Assembly: GCF_963169125.1 (NCBI RefSeq) | Contig: NC_084802.1 | Span: 111,914,903 to 111,978,902, forward strand | DNA: 64,000 bases | Source: Humulus lupulus | Taxonomy: Eukaryota; Streptophyta; Magnoliopsida; Rosales; Cannabaceae | Direction of reading: 5' to 3' | Shown here: positions 44,916-56,417 of the stretch, in pieces | Position numbering within the stretch: position 1 is the stretch's first letter | Layout: every line of letters starts with the position of its first letter | The notes under the pieces: generated by a model | The model's database searches: none | What the model was told of the DNA's origin: nothing | Seen by the model: only the letters and a program-made list of their open reading frames with translations | Position numbers and translations under genes: made by a program

Positions 44916-47027
44916 GGGATGTGGCGCAGCTGACACTTGGCCATGAACTTGTGGAGGAACCACATGTTTGTTTGGGGTTTAAGCTCTTGTAGGAGCTTGC
45001 GCTGGGCGTGCATCGACCCTGGCATATTGATGAAGATGCCCCAATTTTATGAGATTCTCTATCTCATCACGAAGTTGTTTGCACATGTTGGTATGATGAC
45101 CAATATCATGGTGGAACTTGCAAAACTTGCTTGTAACTCTCCTTTCCCTTTCTTGTCGGATGGGTTGTGGCCTCTGGTAGTGAACTTGCTACTCTTTGGC
45201 TGTGAAAATACTCTCCCGAGTATCAACTGGATCGGTGTACTCTGAGTATTGAGGAGTGTACTTGTCCTCGGGAGCACCCATTCTCTTCTTCATTTTGCTC
45301 CCTTTACTTTTACTTCCATGTTTACTCCCACTTGGGCCCTTGCAAAGCGCGACTAAATGGGCAGGAGTAGCTATTCCAGCACTGAAAGCACTCTGATAAG
45401 CGCTAAATCCAATGGGAGCTGCTCCGTATCGGCGGGCATGGCACTGTAGCTAGCTTGAGGAACAGTAGGATTGTACTGCAGAGCACTCATCACACTTATC
45501 TGCACGGGAGTGTAGGGTGAGAATTGGGAATTGAGCCTGTGGCATCTACGTCTTGGCAGGTCATCCAACAGTGGTTAACCTAGTCGGATACCAGCTTGTA
45601 AGGCAATCAATTGTTGACCATCATCGACCCTCTTTGTCCTCTGAACTTCTTTCTTAAAGCGTTTAAAATACACTTTGAGGGTCTCAAACAACCCTTGCTT
45701 GATGTTAGCCAAGGCGTTGACTTCAAAACTTATCTTCAGAGTTGGTATAAACTTATCTTCCACAGGTCAGTTCTTCTTAAACCACTCGTCAGCTGGTCCC
45801 GTCAAGGTTAACGGGAAGTGGTGGCATCATGCATCCTAAGAGACGCAGTGCACTAACATTAGGCGGTTGAATTTGGACAAGTGGTTGGAAGGGTCCGTAA
45901 CTCCACTGTAAGGAGTAATTTTTGGTATCTTGAAGTTGCTAGATAATGGGGCTTCAACAATGTGTGGAGCACATGGCTCTCGGTCCTCGTCCTCTGAATC
46001 AGAGTCTTGGTCATATCTCTTGGCCATCCTTAACATAATAATTTTCAAACTCTCCAACTCTACAAGGGGGGGGGGGGGGGGGGGGGATCATTGTTGGCAC
46101 TGCTGGGTATGCACAATAGTCGGGCATTGCTTCTTTCCTCTTAGCATTAAGATTGACTTGGAGGTACGGTTGTGGGTATCTCCCCGGGAGGTCCTCAGAA
46201 GCAGCCCTATTCTTGCGAGCATTAATATTATCTCGCAAATCAGGTTGCACGCCCCGTTGGCAGCTATCCTCGGGGAATCCTACTTCTATCTCCCCATCAG
46301 ATTCTAAATAATAGTTATTTATCGAGACATTGATTCCTTATCCTCAGTTCATGGAGACTTCTCTCTTGTTGGCTCCCTACTTGGGGTTTTACTAGGGATA
46401 CTAGGGCATAAAAGGCTCACTCTATCCAAGCCTGGCACGATCAGTCACAACGCACTTGGGCGGAACGCCCTGGGCTCTGCAGACATTGTTGTTCTGGTAG
46501 TTTCCTCAAGCCCCGTGGACATTCTTCGGGTCATATGCCCCTCTCAGAACGTCAAAGGGCTTGGAATCCCAATGAGTCCTCTTCCGTTTGTGTGGAGTCT
46601 TAGCATTTTTCCCATATGGGCTGGAGGTACGTATGGTATTCCAGGTGGGTGCACAAGTGGCAAGCTAGCTATCTTTTCTTGTGCCACATCATCGAGGTGC
46701 GTGGGTGGCATGCCAGCTGGCTACCCACATGGTATTTTTGCTTAAGGGTCCACTTGCAACCCTTGACCTAGCAGCAATATTTCCCTTTTGAGCCTCCATC
46801 TCTCGTTGCTGGGAGGAAATTTGACCTTTTAGTGCCACCATTTTTTGTGGCTCCTCCATAGGGTACGACTGCGAGTACTCACTGTCATAGTCGTCTCCAT
46901 CCTCACTGTCATAACCTTCATTATCAGCCACCTCCGGAACAGTTGGTGGAGGTGGTCGGCTTGGTTCTCCTCCCACATCGGCGGTGGGGGGAGCATCTTC
47001 TGGGAGATTTCTTTTAGTGTTCACCAT
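44916..47027 (-). pseudogene. T2 gag
   Basis: ATG at 47027 (MVNTKRNLPED), homologous to T5 gag start MVTTQRNITDD. Blocks: an acidic N-terminus 47027-46689; a middle part 46250-46011; capsid core 46057-45836 with MAKRYDQDSDSEDEDREPCA and PHIVEAPL; and 45763-45575 with SFEVNALANIKQGLFETLK. A run of 21 G at about 46066-46086 (C on the coding strand, giving polyproline) shifts the frame between blocks. The zinc region at about 45277-45059 is decayed. Confidence 0.8.
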
Positions 47028-47076
47028 TGCTGTAACTTAATCTTTTTTTCAAGATCTCAATGAAAATGTCGACTAG

Positions 47077-47884
47077 CTCATTCTCTAACAAGTAATAAAA
47101 GATTGAGACACATATTTTTACGTGGTTCAGGTTGTGAATAAACTCTAGCCACGAGTCATTTGTATTATTGATGCTAAGAACTTGCAAATGTCAAGTTCAT
47201 ATGGAGGTTTTCAGGCAATGTATATGCGTGCTGTGAAATAAGAAATGGAATTCAGGATCATTTACAAAATGTGCCTTAGCCCTATTTATATATGGCCAGA
47301 GAAATTAATTCCATAATGAGGTTTAATTACATTTATTATTCCTTAATGGGGGTTTAAATACAAAATAAATAGTAACTCTTCAAATAAACGAGCTGGTGGG
47401 CCCTTGCGTATCTCAGTGGGCCATGTACTATGAGTTCCTGCCCACTGCTTTTTTGGGCGGCAGTGTCAGGAGGGTAGCAACACATTTTCCCATGTCAGGC
47501 GGCATCATGAGACATTTTGCTTGTCGTTTGTACGAGATCTACACTACGATCTGTTTAACAGTAATTGTCAGATGGCTACCTTGTGTCCAGGGTCACTGTG
47601 CTTGACACCTAGCAACCCTTCTTCATGTCCTTAGGAGGCTTCTCACAGACCTAGAGGAAATGAATGAAGGAGACGGCCTTGTATTAAGACTTGGAGCATT
47701 ATCCTAGAACATGGTTCTCGGGAAGTAGTGTTTCCACGAGGACATACTCCTCTGGTGGTAAAGAACTATGATTGAAGGTTGGGCTTACCTCCCATGTGGT
47801 GGTGGACATACTCCTATGGTGGTTGTGAACATGGTCCTCCAGGGGACTTAATCCGATTCCATGGAATCCTAATTCCTCTTAATG
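47077..47884 (-). repeat. 5' LTR of T2
   Basis: Its 3' end (minus strand) is GCTAGTCGACA, followed by the primer-site trace TTTTCATTGAGA. It contains a TATA box (CATATATAAATAGGG near 47287) and the family phrase ACTCGTGGCTAGAG with GAACCACGTAA. The outer border near 47884 is not certain: it is set by the start of copia integrase sequence. Confidence 0.6.
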
Positions 47885-48665
47885 TGTGCCACATGTCACT
47901 TAGTGAAAACACGGACAACAAAGTTAAACCTAAAATGGTTAAAAAAAACGTATCATAGTGTTGTAAGAGAAACTAAGTTGTTAGATTTGATACATAGTGA
48001 CTTATCTGAATTAAATCGAATGATAGCTAGAGGTGGGCATAGATGGTTTATTACCTTTATTTATGATTGTTCTAGGCTCACATATGTTCACTTGCTTTAG
48101 AATAAGGATCAAGCCTTTAGCATGTTTAAAATCAATAAAGTTGAGGTTGAAAATCAATTAGAAAATAAAATCAAAGTAATAAGAAGTGATAGTGGCGGTG
48201 AATACTTTTCCAATGAATTCAACTTCTTTTGTGAAATGCATGGTTTAATACATGAATGTACAGCCCTTTATACACTTCAACAAGATGGTATAGCAGAAAG
48301 AAAGAATTGAACATTTCTAGAAATGATAAATGCTACGCTTTTACATAAAAATTTGAGTTTGGCATTATGGGGAAAAGTCTTGCTATCTGCTTGTCATATT
48401 CTAAATTAGATTCTTCTAAAGAAGAATCAAACTTCTCCATATGAGATATGAAAAGGAAAAAGGCCCAACCTCGGATATCTCAAAGTGTGGGGGTGTCTTG
48501 CTTATTGCAAAAGCATGGAACCTAAAAGGTGTGAATTTGTAGGCTATGCCTCAAATAGTAAAACCCATAGATTAGTATACTTGGAGTCTAATATTTTAAT
48601 TGAATAAAGAGAAGTTGAGTTCTTTGAGAAACTGTTGTATAGTGACAACAAACCATAAGAACCTA
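47885..48665 (+). pseudogene. Copia integrase fragment
   Basis: It includes TYHSVVRETKLLDLIHSDLS, IKVIRSDSGGEYFSNEF (catalytic Asp region), QQDGIAERKN (catalytic Glu region) and GYLKVWGCLAYCK. Two or more stops interrupt it. It may be the downstream half of the copia whose gag-protease ends at 39240, with T2 inserted between them. It is cut at 48665 by a gypsy-like LTR. Confidence 0.8.
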
Positions 48666-50150
48666 TGTAATGCCCATAAATTTACTGTTGAGGTTTTGTA
48701 CCCTATTGACATGCTTGGAGGGCATGAGTGGAATTTAATTGATGAATTATATTATTATATGATTGAATTATTGTAAATTATTAATCTTGTGATATTTACA
48801 TATATGCTATGTGCATTGTGATCACATTATCATGTGCGAATTTATATTGAAGGTTGGTAATAGTGGATTCCTTCAAGCGGTAATAACGGAAAGTCACAAT
48901 GTTTAATTTTCAGCTTGGGTAGATTTAATTACAAATGAATTATGGGCAGATGTTAAAAGTTCACATTTGATGATAGCTCAGGTAATTGAGGATTTGATGA
49001 TAGCTCAGGTAATTGAGGATTTGATGGTAATTAGTAATTAAAGATAAGTTTACCAAAATACCCTTGGGATATGTTAAGAGGGCAATTACATAAAGGGGCA
49101 TTATGGTCTTTTTGATGCATAGTTAGAAAAGATAACCATTAGATCATATAAGTTACCATTTGTCATCATTTTCTCTTCATCTTCTGCATCACTCTCAAAA
49201 ACTCTCTCAACCAAGCCCTTTGAGGATTTCTAGAGGGGATCAAGCTTAAGTAGACGAGTTAGCAGCAATCAAAGGTCATCTTTAACCTAAGAATTTTGGA
49301 TTTCCATAGCACGATAAGCTCTTGATTTTCTTCTTGGTGTTCTTGAGGATTTCTAGAGGGGATCAAGCTTAAGTAGACGAGTTAGCAGCAATCAAAGGTC
49401 ATCTTTAACCTAAGAATTTTGGATTTCCATAGCACGATAAGCTCTTGATTTTCTTCTTGGTGTTCTTGAGGATTTTGGGGTTTTTGGGAGACTTTCAAAA
49501 ATTGTTGATGCTTGGTTGTTTATATAAATTAGTTGAGGTTAGAAACATGTTTATTAACTATTTTAAAGCTTGAATTCGAATTGAAAACACTTAGACGTAA
49601 CTCTTGAATTCTTGATGTGAGGTATGTAATTTGGTAATTGTTTTATGATACATGATGTATACAGAGTAATATACATGTTTTAGAGTCATTTTTATGCTTA
49701 GAACTGGCTGAGAACGAGTTTGGGATCGAATTGAGCTAGATTGTTGAAACTGAAAAACGCAGAAATGAGGCTTTGTGTTGATTCATTCGACCGACCTTAG
49801 CAAGTCGGTCGACCACCCTGTTGTGGATGGGTAGGCTACTCAGGTTTAAGTAGTCGATCAACCGACCTAGAGCAACCAGTCGACCGACCAGTGTTGATGA
49901 CCCCTATTTGGGTCTGAATTCAATGTTTTGTTATGGGTAACCTTGGGAGATCTAAAGCTAAGGTTCCAAGGACAAAATTGAACATGTTTGAAGTGTATTT
50001 AGAGCCTAAGAAATTCATGGTTATTGATTATAGGTGTTAATTTATTTGGAACAACTAAACCTACATTGAATTGATTGGGATGTAGGGCTATTTAAGGACG
50101 CTTGAAGAAGGTCGCACTCGAGTTGGTACATAATTCATTTCTAGAATCTA
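48666..50150 (+). repeat. Truncated gypsy-like LTR
   Basis: Begins TGTAATGCCCATAAATTTAC and lacks its 3' end, merging near 50150 with a copia LTR. Its start resembles the LTRs at 15113, 22489 and 4735. It contains two tandem duplications (27 bp near 48968 and 123 bp near 49221) and a GGTCGACC-rich inverted stretch near 49790-49890. No gene is seen. Confidence 0.6.
49221..49475. repeat. 123-bp tandem duplication
   Basis: The phrase TGAGGATTTCTAGAGGGG starts at 49221 and 49344, and TGAGGATTTT starts a third partial unit at 49467. The two full copies look identical, so the duplication is recent. Confidence 0.93.
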
Positions 50151-51545
50151 GGTAAGAATAATAGGAAACTTAATGGGCTTTATTTAAATTAGTTAGAATA
50201 ATAAACAAAAAATTAAAGCCTTGGGCTCCCACAAATGGACTTGGGCCCAATATCTTTGTTTTGAATTTAAATCCTTATTGGGCATAAATTCAAAATATTT
50301 TTATTTATTTATCTTTTAATTAACTAAAAAAATAAATAATTAATTCCTTATTCAAATTAACTAATTATAATTTTAAACTTGATTTAATATTATTTATTTA
50401 TATTGACACCAATCTATCAATATTAATAAATTTGCCTAAAGATTCTTTTTTATTCCCAAATTCTTATTACATGTAAATATCACTAAATTGACCTAGCCAA
50501 TTTTATATTTCTAAATAATAATTAAATCAATTGTTCGAGACTATTAAACTTGATTTTATAAGAGGCGACATTGAACCATGGATCCTTGACCCAAGCTTAC
50601 ATAAGTTCCCATAAATTATCTCGCAACTTTTAATTCCTTGTGACTCCATTATAGACTCGGAATTGGACTCTTGAGTTCACACAATGTATTTTACCAAACC
50701 ACAAATACATTATCCAATGTTATAACTGTTACAGTTTGTCAATCCTCTATTAATGATTTACTAATGAGTCGGGTGCAAATGACAATTTTACCACTCATAT
50801 GTATTTTATCCTTAACTCTCACTAAGTCCCTTGTAAATGATAAATCTGTGAACTTAATCATAGATAGGAGCGCTTAATCATTTACCCTTTCATACTAAGC
50901 TATTAAGAAAGTCATTTTTTCACCTCTCATACAAAAGCTATAGATTTCATATCTATGAATAATACTCCCACTCAATTACACTAATAAATCTCTCAGATGT
51001 AAGTATAGGCTAGACTGTAGGGTAAGCTGGCAACGAACAAATCAAAAGATATAAATAATGTAATTAGGAGAATATTATCACTCATAATTAAGATCCACTT
51101 GACCTATGTTGTGACATTGATTAGAATCAATAACAACGATACTTATTTATCTATCAATAATCAATATCGGTCCTAGTCCAATGTACCCATATACATCCGA
51201 TCTTATCTACTTGGTCAATGCCTTGGATAAGACATCACACCCCGAATGTGTAAGTAGATCATATCGTAGATTATCAGATCAATGAAAATCTATTGCACTG
51301 ACTTAATCTTAGGACTCGTTCTTTTGAACATATAATTACAATTATAATCCATTGTGACCTAGTCACTATACTTATAACTATTTATATGATCAAGATTTTA
51401 TAAATGTTTGTATTATTCCAATAATCATGTAATAAAATAAACAAGCAACACGGTTGTCAAACAAAATGACTTCTACATCTTTTATTGACAATATAAAATC
51501 ACGTTACATGTTTGACATGATTTTATAAGGGCATAAAACCCAACT
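50150..51545 (-). repeat. Truncated copia 3' LTR
   Basis: On the minus strand it starts near 51545 with TTGGGTTTTATGCCC after a purine tract AAAGGGAAAGTGGGAATTAG. It runs collinearly with the start of the solo LTR at 43073. The 3' end is lost near 50150. The leading TG has become TT. Confidence 0.65.
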
Positions 51546-52290
51546 AATTCCCACTTTCCCTTTTTAAAAAAATTGGACATGTTTCTCATTACTATTGATT
51601 CTACATGCTTCAAAACTATAGAACTTCCTCAGCCTGACTATTTCCTTAGCCGCCACAGACGCAGCTATGTACTCAGCCTCCAAAGTGGAATCTAAAATTG
51701 CAGATAGCCTAACACTTCTCCAAATCACAGGTACTGAGATGGCAGACAACGTATCGCTTCTCCAAATCATAGCTCCACCCACAAGAGTAAACACATTTTT
51801 CAGAAGTAGACTTCCTGTAATCAACAACAGTCTAAAATCTGAATTTGTGTACCCTAACAGGTTAAAAGATCCACCATAATAGACTAACATATAGTCTCTA
51901 GTTTGTCTAAGATACTGACCGTTATCTAATGTTCATTTCCAAGGTTTCACTAGCACTTGCTCACCACTCCCACTGCATAGCAAGTCTCCACTCACAAAAC
52001 ACAACATAGCATGCATTAGACTTCTAATTGCAAATGCAAAAGAAATTTGTTTCATCATTTCTTTCTTTTGAGGAGTATGTGGAGACTGCTGCTTAGAAAA
52101 ATAAATTTCATGTCAAGACACTAAACATCTTTTCTCAAAATTTGTTATAGAGTAACGCCTAAGTACCTTTCTTAAGTAGGCCGCTTGAGTTAGAGCCAAA
52201 ATGCAATTCTTTCTATCCATGATAATCTGGATACCAAGAACACGACTTGCTGCAACAAAATTTGAAATTTCGTTTATTAAAATTCAATTG
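51546..52290 (-). pseudogene. Copia RT end and RNase H fragment
   Basis: Contains RVLGIQIIMDRKNCILALTQ, TRDYMLVYYGGSF and LDSTLEAEYIAASVAAKEIV, all typical of copia RT/RNase H. A short internal duplication repeats the phrase TGATTTGGAGAAG (near 51770 and 51725, minus strand). The fragment belongs with the LTR at 50150-51545 and has no 5' part. Confidence 0.75.
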
Positions 52291-53849
52291 ATTTTGCTAA
52301 TAATATATTGTCATGTAGATACATCTACTAGAGTAAACAACCAACCTACAATTGTAATTAATTAGTGAAGGAAAATATTTCCATCGTAAAATATTTGCTG
52401 GGAAAATTCCAACTGAAGTCAATTTTTGTACGTAGGTTCCTAACCTCAAATTTGTTGCATTTAAATTCCTAACTTCTTCAAAAGTTAGCACCGCTAGTCT
52501 TTTTCACTTTTCCATCCAACTTTTCTGATAAAAAATTAAGGTTTTGTGGCAAAAATCTCTATAACATCATTTTACATATAAATCCTCAACTTTAAATTAA
52601 TTTTTTTTAAATAAAATCTAAATAATCAAAATAATAATGATGACATAACTTTGTGATTTAATTATTGTGAATTAAAAAAATTATTTATAATTTTATCTTC
52701 TAAATTTTTGAAGAATTTATGATATAATTATTGAAATTATCAGTAAATATGTTAACAAACATTTATTGCAACTGTGCTAAAAATACCGATAAGGTTTATG
52801 GTTTGCAAGATCTTGTTGTAGTGAACCAAGGTTGTGGTTCTCCCTGTGATTTAATGGCTCTTATGCTATGTTTGGTAGGAAGGAGAGAAAAAATAGAGAG
52901 GATAGAAAAAGAGAAGGAAAGAAAAAAAAATGCATTTTCTCTTCTTCTTATTTGGTATAAAGAAAGAAAATAAACTTGTTTTATTTCTTTTGTTTGGTAT
53001 TTGAGTTAGAATTGAGAGGAAAAAAATGTTTTTTTGACATCTATACCTTTATATTAATATTTATGTATTACTCATTGTTTAAAAAATATATTTTTTGTCA
53101 CATATAACATAAATAAAAATAGTTTTTTCAAATTTATTATGAAGATAAAGTAAATAGTTGGCAATACATATAATTATAATTATAAAATAATTGATAAGGA
53201 TGGTATGTGTGTTTTATTACATATAGAATATTATTTATCATTGTTGATAATGTGTGATTTTATAAAATTATTTTTTATAGCTAAAATGATAATAATTTAA
53301 TAAACCTAAGAACAAATTTAAATAAACCTAAGTAGTATTTATGTGTTGAAATATTTTATATTTAAGGTAAAAAATATAATTTAAAAATATTTATTTTAGC
53401 AATAATATATTAAAAAAATACTACTAAATTTTTTTAGTCAATTTATAAGGGGTATTATGATCATACAAAGCCTACAACGTTTTCTTCTTAGAGAGAAAAA
53501 TTTTAGTGTGGACCCAACCACTTTTTTTCTCTACATTTTTATTTCCTTCCTTATTTTATCTCCTACCAAACCACCATTCTTTTTATCTTCTATCCAATTT
53601 TCTCTCCAAATGGTTCTTTCCTTCTACTTTTCATCTCTTTAACAACACAAAGGCTTAAGGTGAGAAAACAAGAGGGCAAAACCATTAGACCATACAGTGG
53701 ATGGTGTAAATTTTGTATCAAATTTGTCAAAAGAAAAATGAATCAATGTTATATTTGGTCAAATTTTTGCAATTATACTCCAATATATTCGGTAGAAATT
53801 AACATAAAAAGTAAACAAAATCATTTATTTTTTATTGAAAGTATATAAA
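52291..53849. other. AT-rich non-coding stretch
   Basis: No supported gene. The stretch at about 52865-53610 has weakly inverted ends (TTTGGTAGGAAGGAGAG on the left; on the minus strand TTTGGTAGGAGATAAAATAAG on the right) and may be an old small DNA element, but the match is imperfect. The rest is low-complexity A/T sequence. Confidence 0.4.
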
Positions 53850-54590
53850 AGAGAAATTATAGTACATGACCTAAAATAAAGGCATCAAGAAGCTAATGTC
53901 CTCATTTTTAAAATTGTAGAGAAATAACCCTTTTACATTGTTGATTACCTAAAGTGCCATTTTTTATAATTTATTTATTTATTTAGGACTGTATGACTTT
54001 AATATAGTGGTATATGTATATTAGTTTTGTTTAATTAGTTTTTATTTTAAATTTATATTGATTTTTTAATTTTTTTTATAGGTTGTTGGTATATTATTTT
54101 TCAATTAGTATATATGTTTTTTGTGGTATGGTATATAATTTCTTTTTCGGTGATATTTAGTTTCTATTTTATTATACATAGTGGTAATATATAATTTTGT
54201 ATCATGGTATATACATTTTAGTGGTAGTATATAATTTTGTTAGCATAGTATATACATTTTTTAGTAATAATTTTGTATGTTTTTATGGTATATTATTTTT
54301 CAACTCAGTATATATATTTTGTGGTATGGTATATCATTCAACAACCCATAAAAAACGAAAAAAAATTAAAATAACTTTAAAATAAAAACTAATTAAACAA
54401 AACTAATATACATATACCATAATATTAAAATGTTTATAATAAAATAGTAATTTATTAAATGACATATTTGGTAATATGTGATATTAATGAGATAATTGGA
54501 CTATTTTACTACAAAATTAAAAATATGGACATTTACTTACTTTCACATATCATTAAAGATCATTTTGCACCATGCCCCTGTATAAAAAAT
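53850..54590. mobile_element. Long inverted-repeat (foldback or MITE-like) element
   Basis: The inner arms are perfect: 44 bp at about 54009-54052 and its reverse complement at about 54376-54419, beginning TGGTATATGTATATTAG. Outside these, the arms continue imperfectly; for example TAATGTCCTCATTTTTAAAATTG... near 53895 is matched on the other strand near 54535. The loop is full of GTATATA phrases. No transposase is present. Ends and target duplication could not be fixed. Confidence 0.55.
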
Positions 54591-54910
54591 TATTAAACAA
54601 ATAAGTAAAAAGTTAAGAAACTTTAAATTAATATAAACATTAAAATGTGACATGTATTGTGGGCCAAAATGAACCAATTTAGCACAACATAGGTTAAATT
54701 TGACATACATTTTGATTTTGGATCACCATTTCATTTGGTCAAAATATGTTAAAAATAACAATGCACCACACTACTTTTATAGCTCTTCATTGGAGCTCTT
54801 AGCTCTTTATATGAAAATTAAATTGAACATTAATAATGAATAAAACAATATGAAGATTGGCAAGATTTACAAAGGCAATTCAGCAACCAGTCTAAATGCA
54901 GTTTCATGAG

Positions 54911-54933
54911 GAATAATAATAATAATAATAATA
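54911..54933. repeat. (AAT)n microsatellite
   Basis: About seven AAT units in the sequence downstream of the EIL locus. Confidence 0.85.
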
Positions 54934-55262
54934 TGTAACAGCCGAACATTAAGTCCCAACCTTTCAACAGCAGCAAATACTTGGCTGGATTCTTTACAGT
55001 TCCTAATTAAACCTTATACAGCATTTAAAAAAAAAAAAAAAACTAGACAACGTATACTCTAATAAATAAAGTCGCACTTGAGAAACCCGGTTTCTCTAAA
55101 GGTCAAACATCTGCAGAAGTTGAGTGAATACTAGACGTAAACCCTCGTAGATCTTACTAATGCAGAAGCAGAATAGTGAAAAGATGAACCTCCACTTGAG
55201 ACATTACACTGCCGTTACCCAAATGACTGATGCAGTAAAAACCTCCTGTTATTGTTCTAGTT
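54934..55262 (-). other. Presumed 3' untranslated region of the EIL locus
   Basis: Lies directly after the stop codon on the minus strand. No other gene is seen. A poly-A run on the plus strand is present near 55028-55042. The transcript end cannot be placed. Confidence 0.35.
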
Positions 55263-56417
55263 TCAGAGGGAGTCATCCTGTTTTGGCAGTGTGTCCACAG
55301 GAAATTTGACGGGTAACATGTTAGCGGGTGAATCAAATCTTGAGTCTGCAATATTATCATTGGGATTATTGTCTAATGGAGAATCAAACACCTTGCAATG
55401 ATCAAATTGAACCTCTGTTGATGGGAAAACCACTCGTTGCGATGAGATATTGGCATGCTCAGACATGTTGCCTCCCACAACACCCGGAACAAAGAAGATA
55501 TCATCCATCTGAAATTGGTATTTTTGCTGTGGCTGAATGTGGTTCTCCATGTTGGTGGGAACTGGAATGTTTTCAGGATTCAAAGTTTTGTTCCTCTGCT
55601 GCACAAGCGTGTCATAGAAAGACAGAAGGTCAGAGATTTTCTTCATGCCATCTTCTGGAATATCAAGGTCACTAACATCGAAATGAGATGACTGGTTCAT
55701 TTGTTGAGGAGTTGCTGGTTTGTCGTTGTTAATCTGAAAGCTTGGCAACCCAAAAGCTTGGGAAAGATTGGAACCGTATGCACAATTCATCTGGTGATTA
55801 TTTCTGGAAGTCCTGTCGGGAAAGCCAAAGTAATCATGATATAAGCATTGAGAGTACTCACAGTTGTATAATCCTTGATCCAGCATCATCTGTGCCCTTG
55901 ACATCTTCTTCCTCCATGCTTGCCGCTGGGTTTGACGTTGATTTTCATAGTCAACTCCTTGGTTCCCCTTGCTTTGCTCTTTTAGCCGCCTAAAAAGCAT
56001 CTTGTCCCTCCACATCTTCCTCTCAAGCTCGTCCACATCTATCTCTTCATTGCTATAGTCCTCTTTCAGCCGACTCATCAGAATCCTATCCCTCCAAATC
56101 CTCTTCTCAAGCTTGTCAACATCCATCTCTTCGTCGCTATAATCCTCTTTCAACCGCTTCAATAGCATCCCATCCGTCCATATCCTCTTCTCAAGCTTGT
56201 CGACATCCATCTTTTCACGGCAATAATCCTCTTTCAGCCGCTTCAATAGCATCCTATCCCTACACATCCTCTTCTCAATCTTGTTGACATCCATCTTTTC
56301 TTCGCTATTATCCGCTTCCACGGTGACCTCTGGTTCATGCTCTAGAATCTCCTCTCCCTCCCGGAGATGGCCTGAAATAAAGCTACAACAACACCCTATC
56401 TCTTAAAACATTGTCAT
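55263..56417 (-). pseudogene. EIN3-like (EIL) derivative without DNA-binding domain
   Basis: EIN3/EIL proteins are nuclear transcription factors of ethylene signalling. The ancestral start is ATG at 56417 (M-T-M-F), followed by a TAA as codon 5, then an open frame to the TGA at 55263-55265. After an acidic head come four tandem copies of the motif normally present once (form EMDVDELERRMWRDK.LL.RLK): about 56318-56232, 56231-56148, 56147-56064 and 56063-55980. The basic segment QAWRKKMSRAQ follows, then abruptly the C-terminal region (GFPDRTSRNNHQMNC, IPEDGMKKISDLLSFYD, ending LPKQDDSL). The central DNA-binding domain, over 200 residues in normal EILs, is gone in frame. The last residues, usually W-aromatic, are lost to TGA. 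Translation could start at ATG 56294, giving 343 residues. Single-exon coding matches the family. Confidence 0.88.
56148..56231 (-). repeat. 84-bp coding tandem repeat, second of four units
   Basis: Representative unit of the array 55980-56318. Three units are exactly 84 bp (28 codons, EDYxxE..RLK) and the first is 87 bp. The copies differ by several codons each, so they have diverged since duplication, yet all keep the reading frame. The last unit (55980-56063) is closest to normal EILs (DVDELERKMWRDKML). Confidence 0.88.

Larger units (their letters stand above)
39243..47884 (-). mobile_element. Tat-type Ty3/gypsy element T2, 3' LTR missing
   Basis: Minus-strand element whose 5' LTR lies at about 47884-47077 and gag at 47027. 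The order is gag, protease, part of the second RNase H, integrase, tandem repeats and a fragment of the antisense gene, ending abruptly near 39243. The 3' LTR and most of the extra gene are absent, and so are RT and the first RNase H. The best relative in the window is T5 at the right edge. A solo copia LTR sits between gag and protease. Confidence 0.78.

Noticed and set aside
52865..53610. MITE with TTTGGTAGG ends
   Set aside because: The terminal likeness is short and imperfect and no target duplication is visible; kept only as a remark.
54911..54933. Microsatellite as a regulatory element of the EIL locus
   Set aside because: A simple AAT run downstream of the stop codon; nothing supports a function.
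55889..55890. Possible intron removal (retrocopy) creating the DNA-binding-domain loss
   Set aside because: EIN3-type coding regions are usually a single exon, and this locus keeps its 5' UTR intron; a genomic deletion fits better.
56372..56373. Possible splice acceptor TTTATTTCAG just upstream of the EIL acidic head
   Set aside because: The sequence before it reads on in the EIL frame (E-I-G-C-C-C-S-F-I-S-G-H), matching the family N-terminus, so the exon continues to the ATG at 56417.
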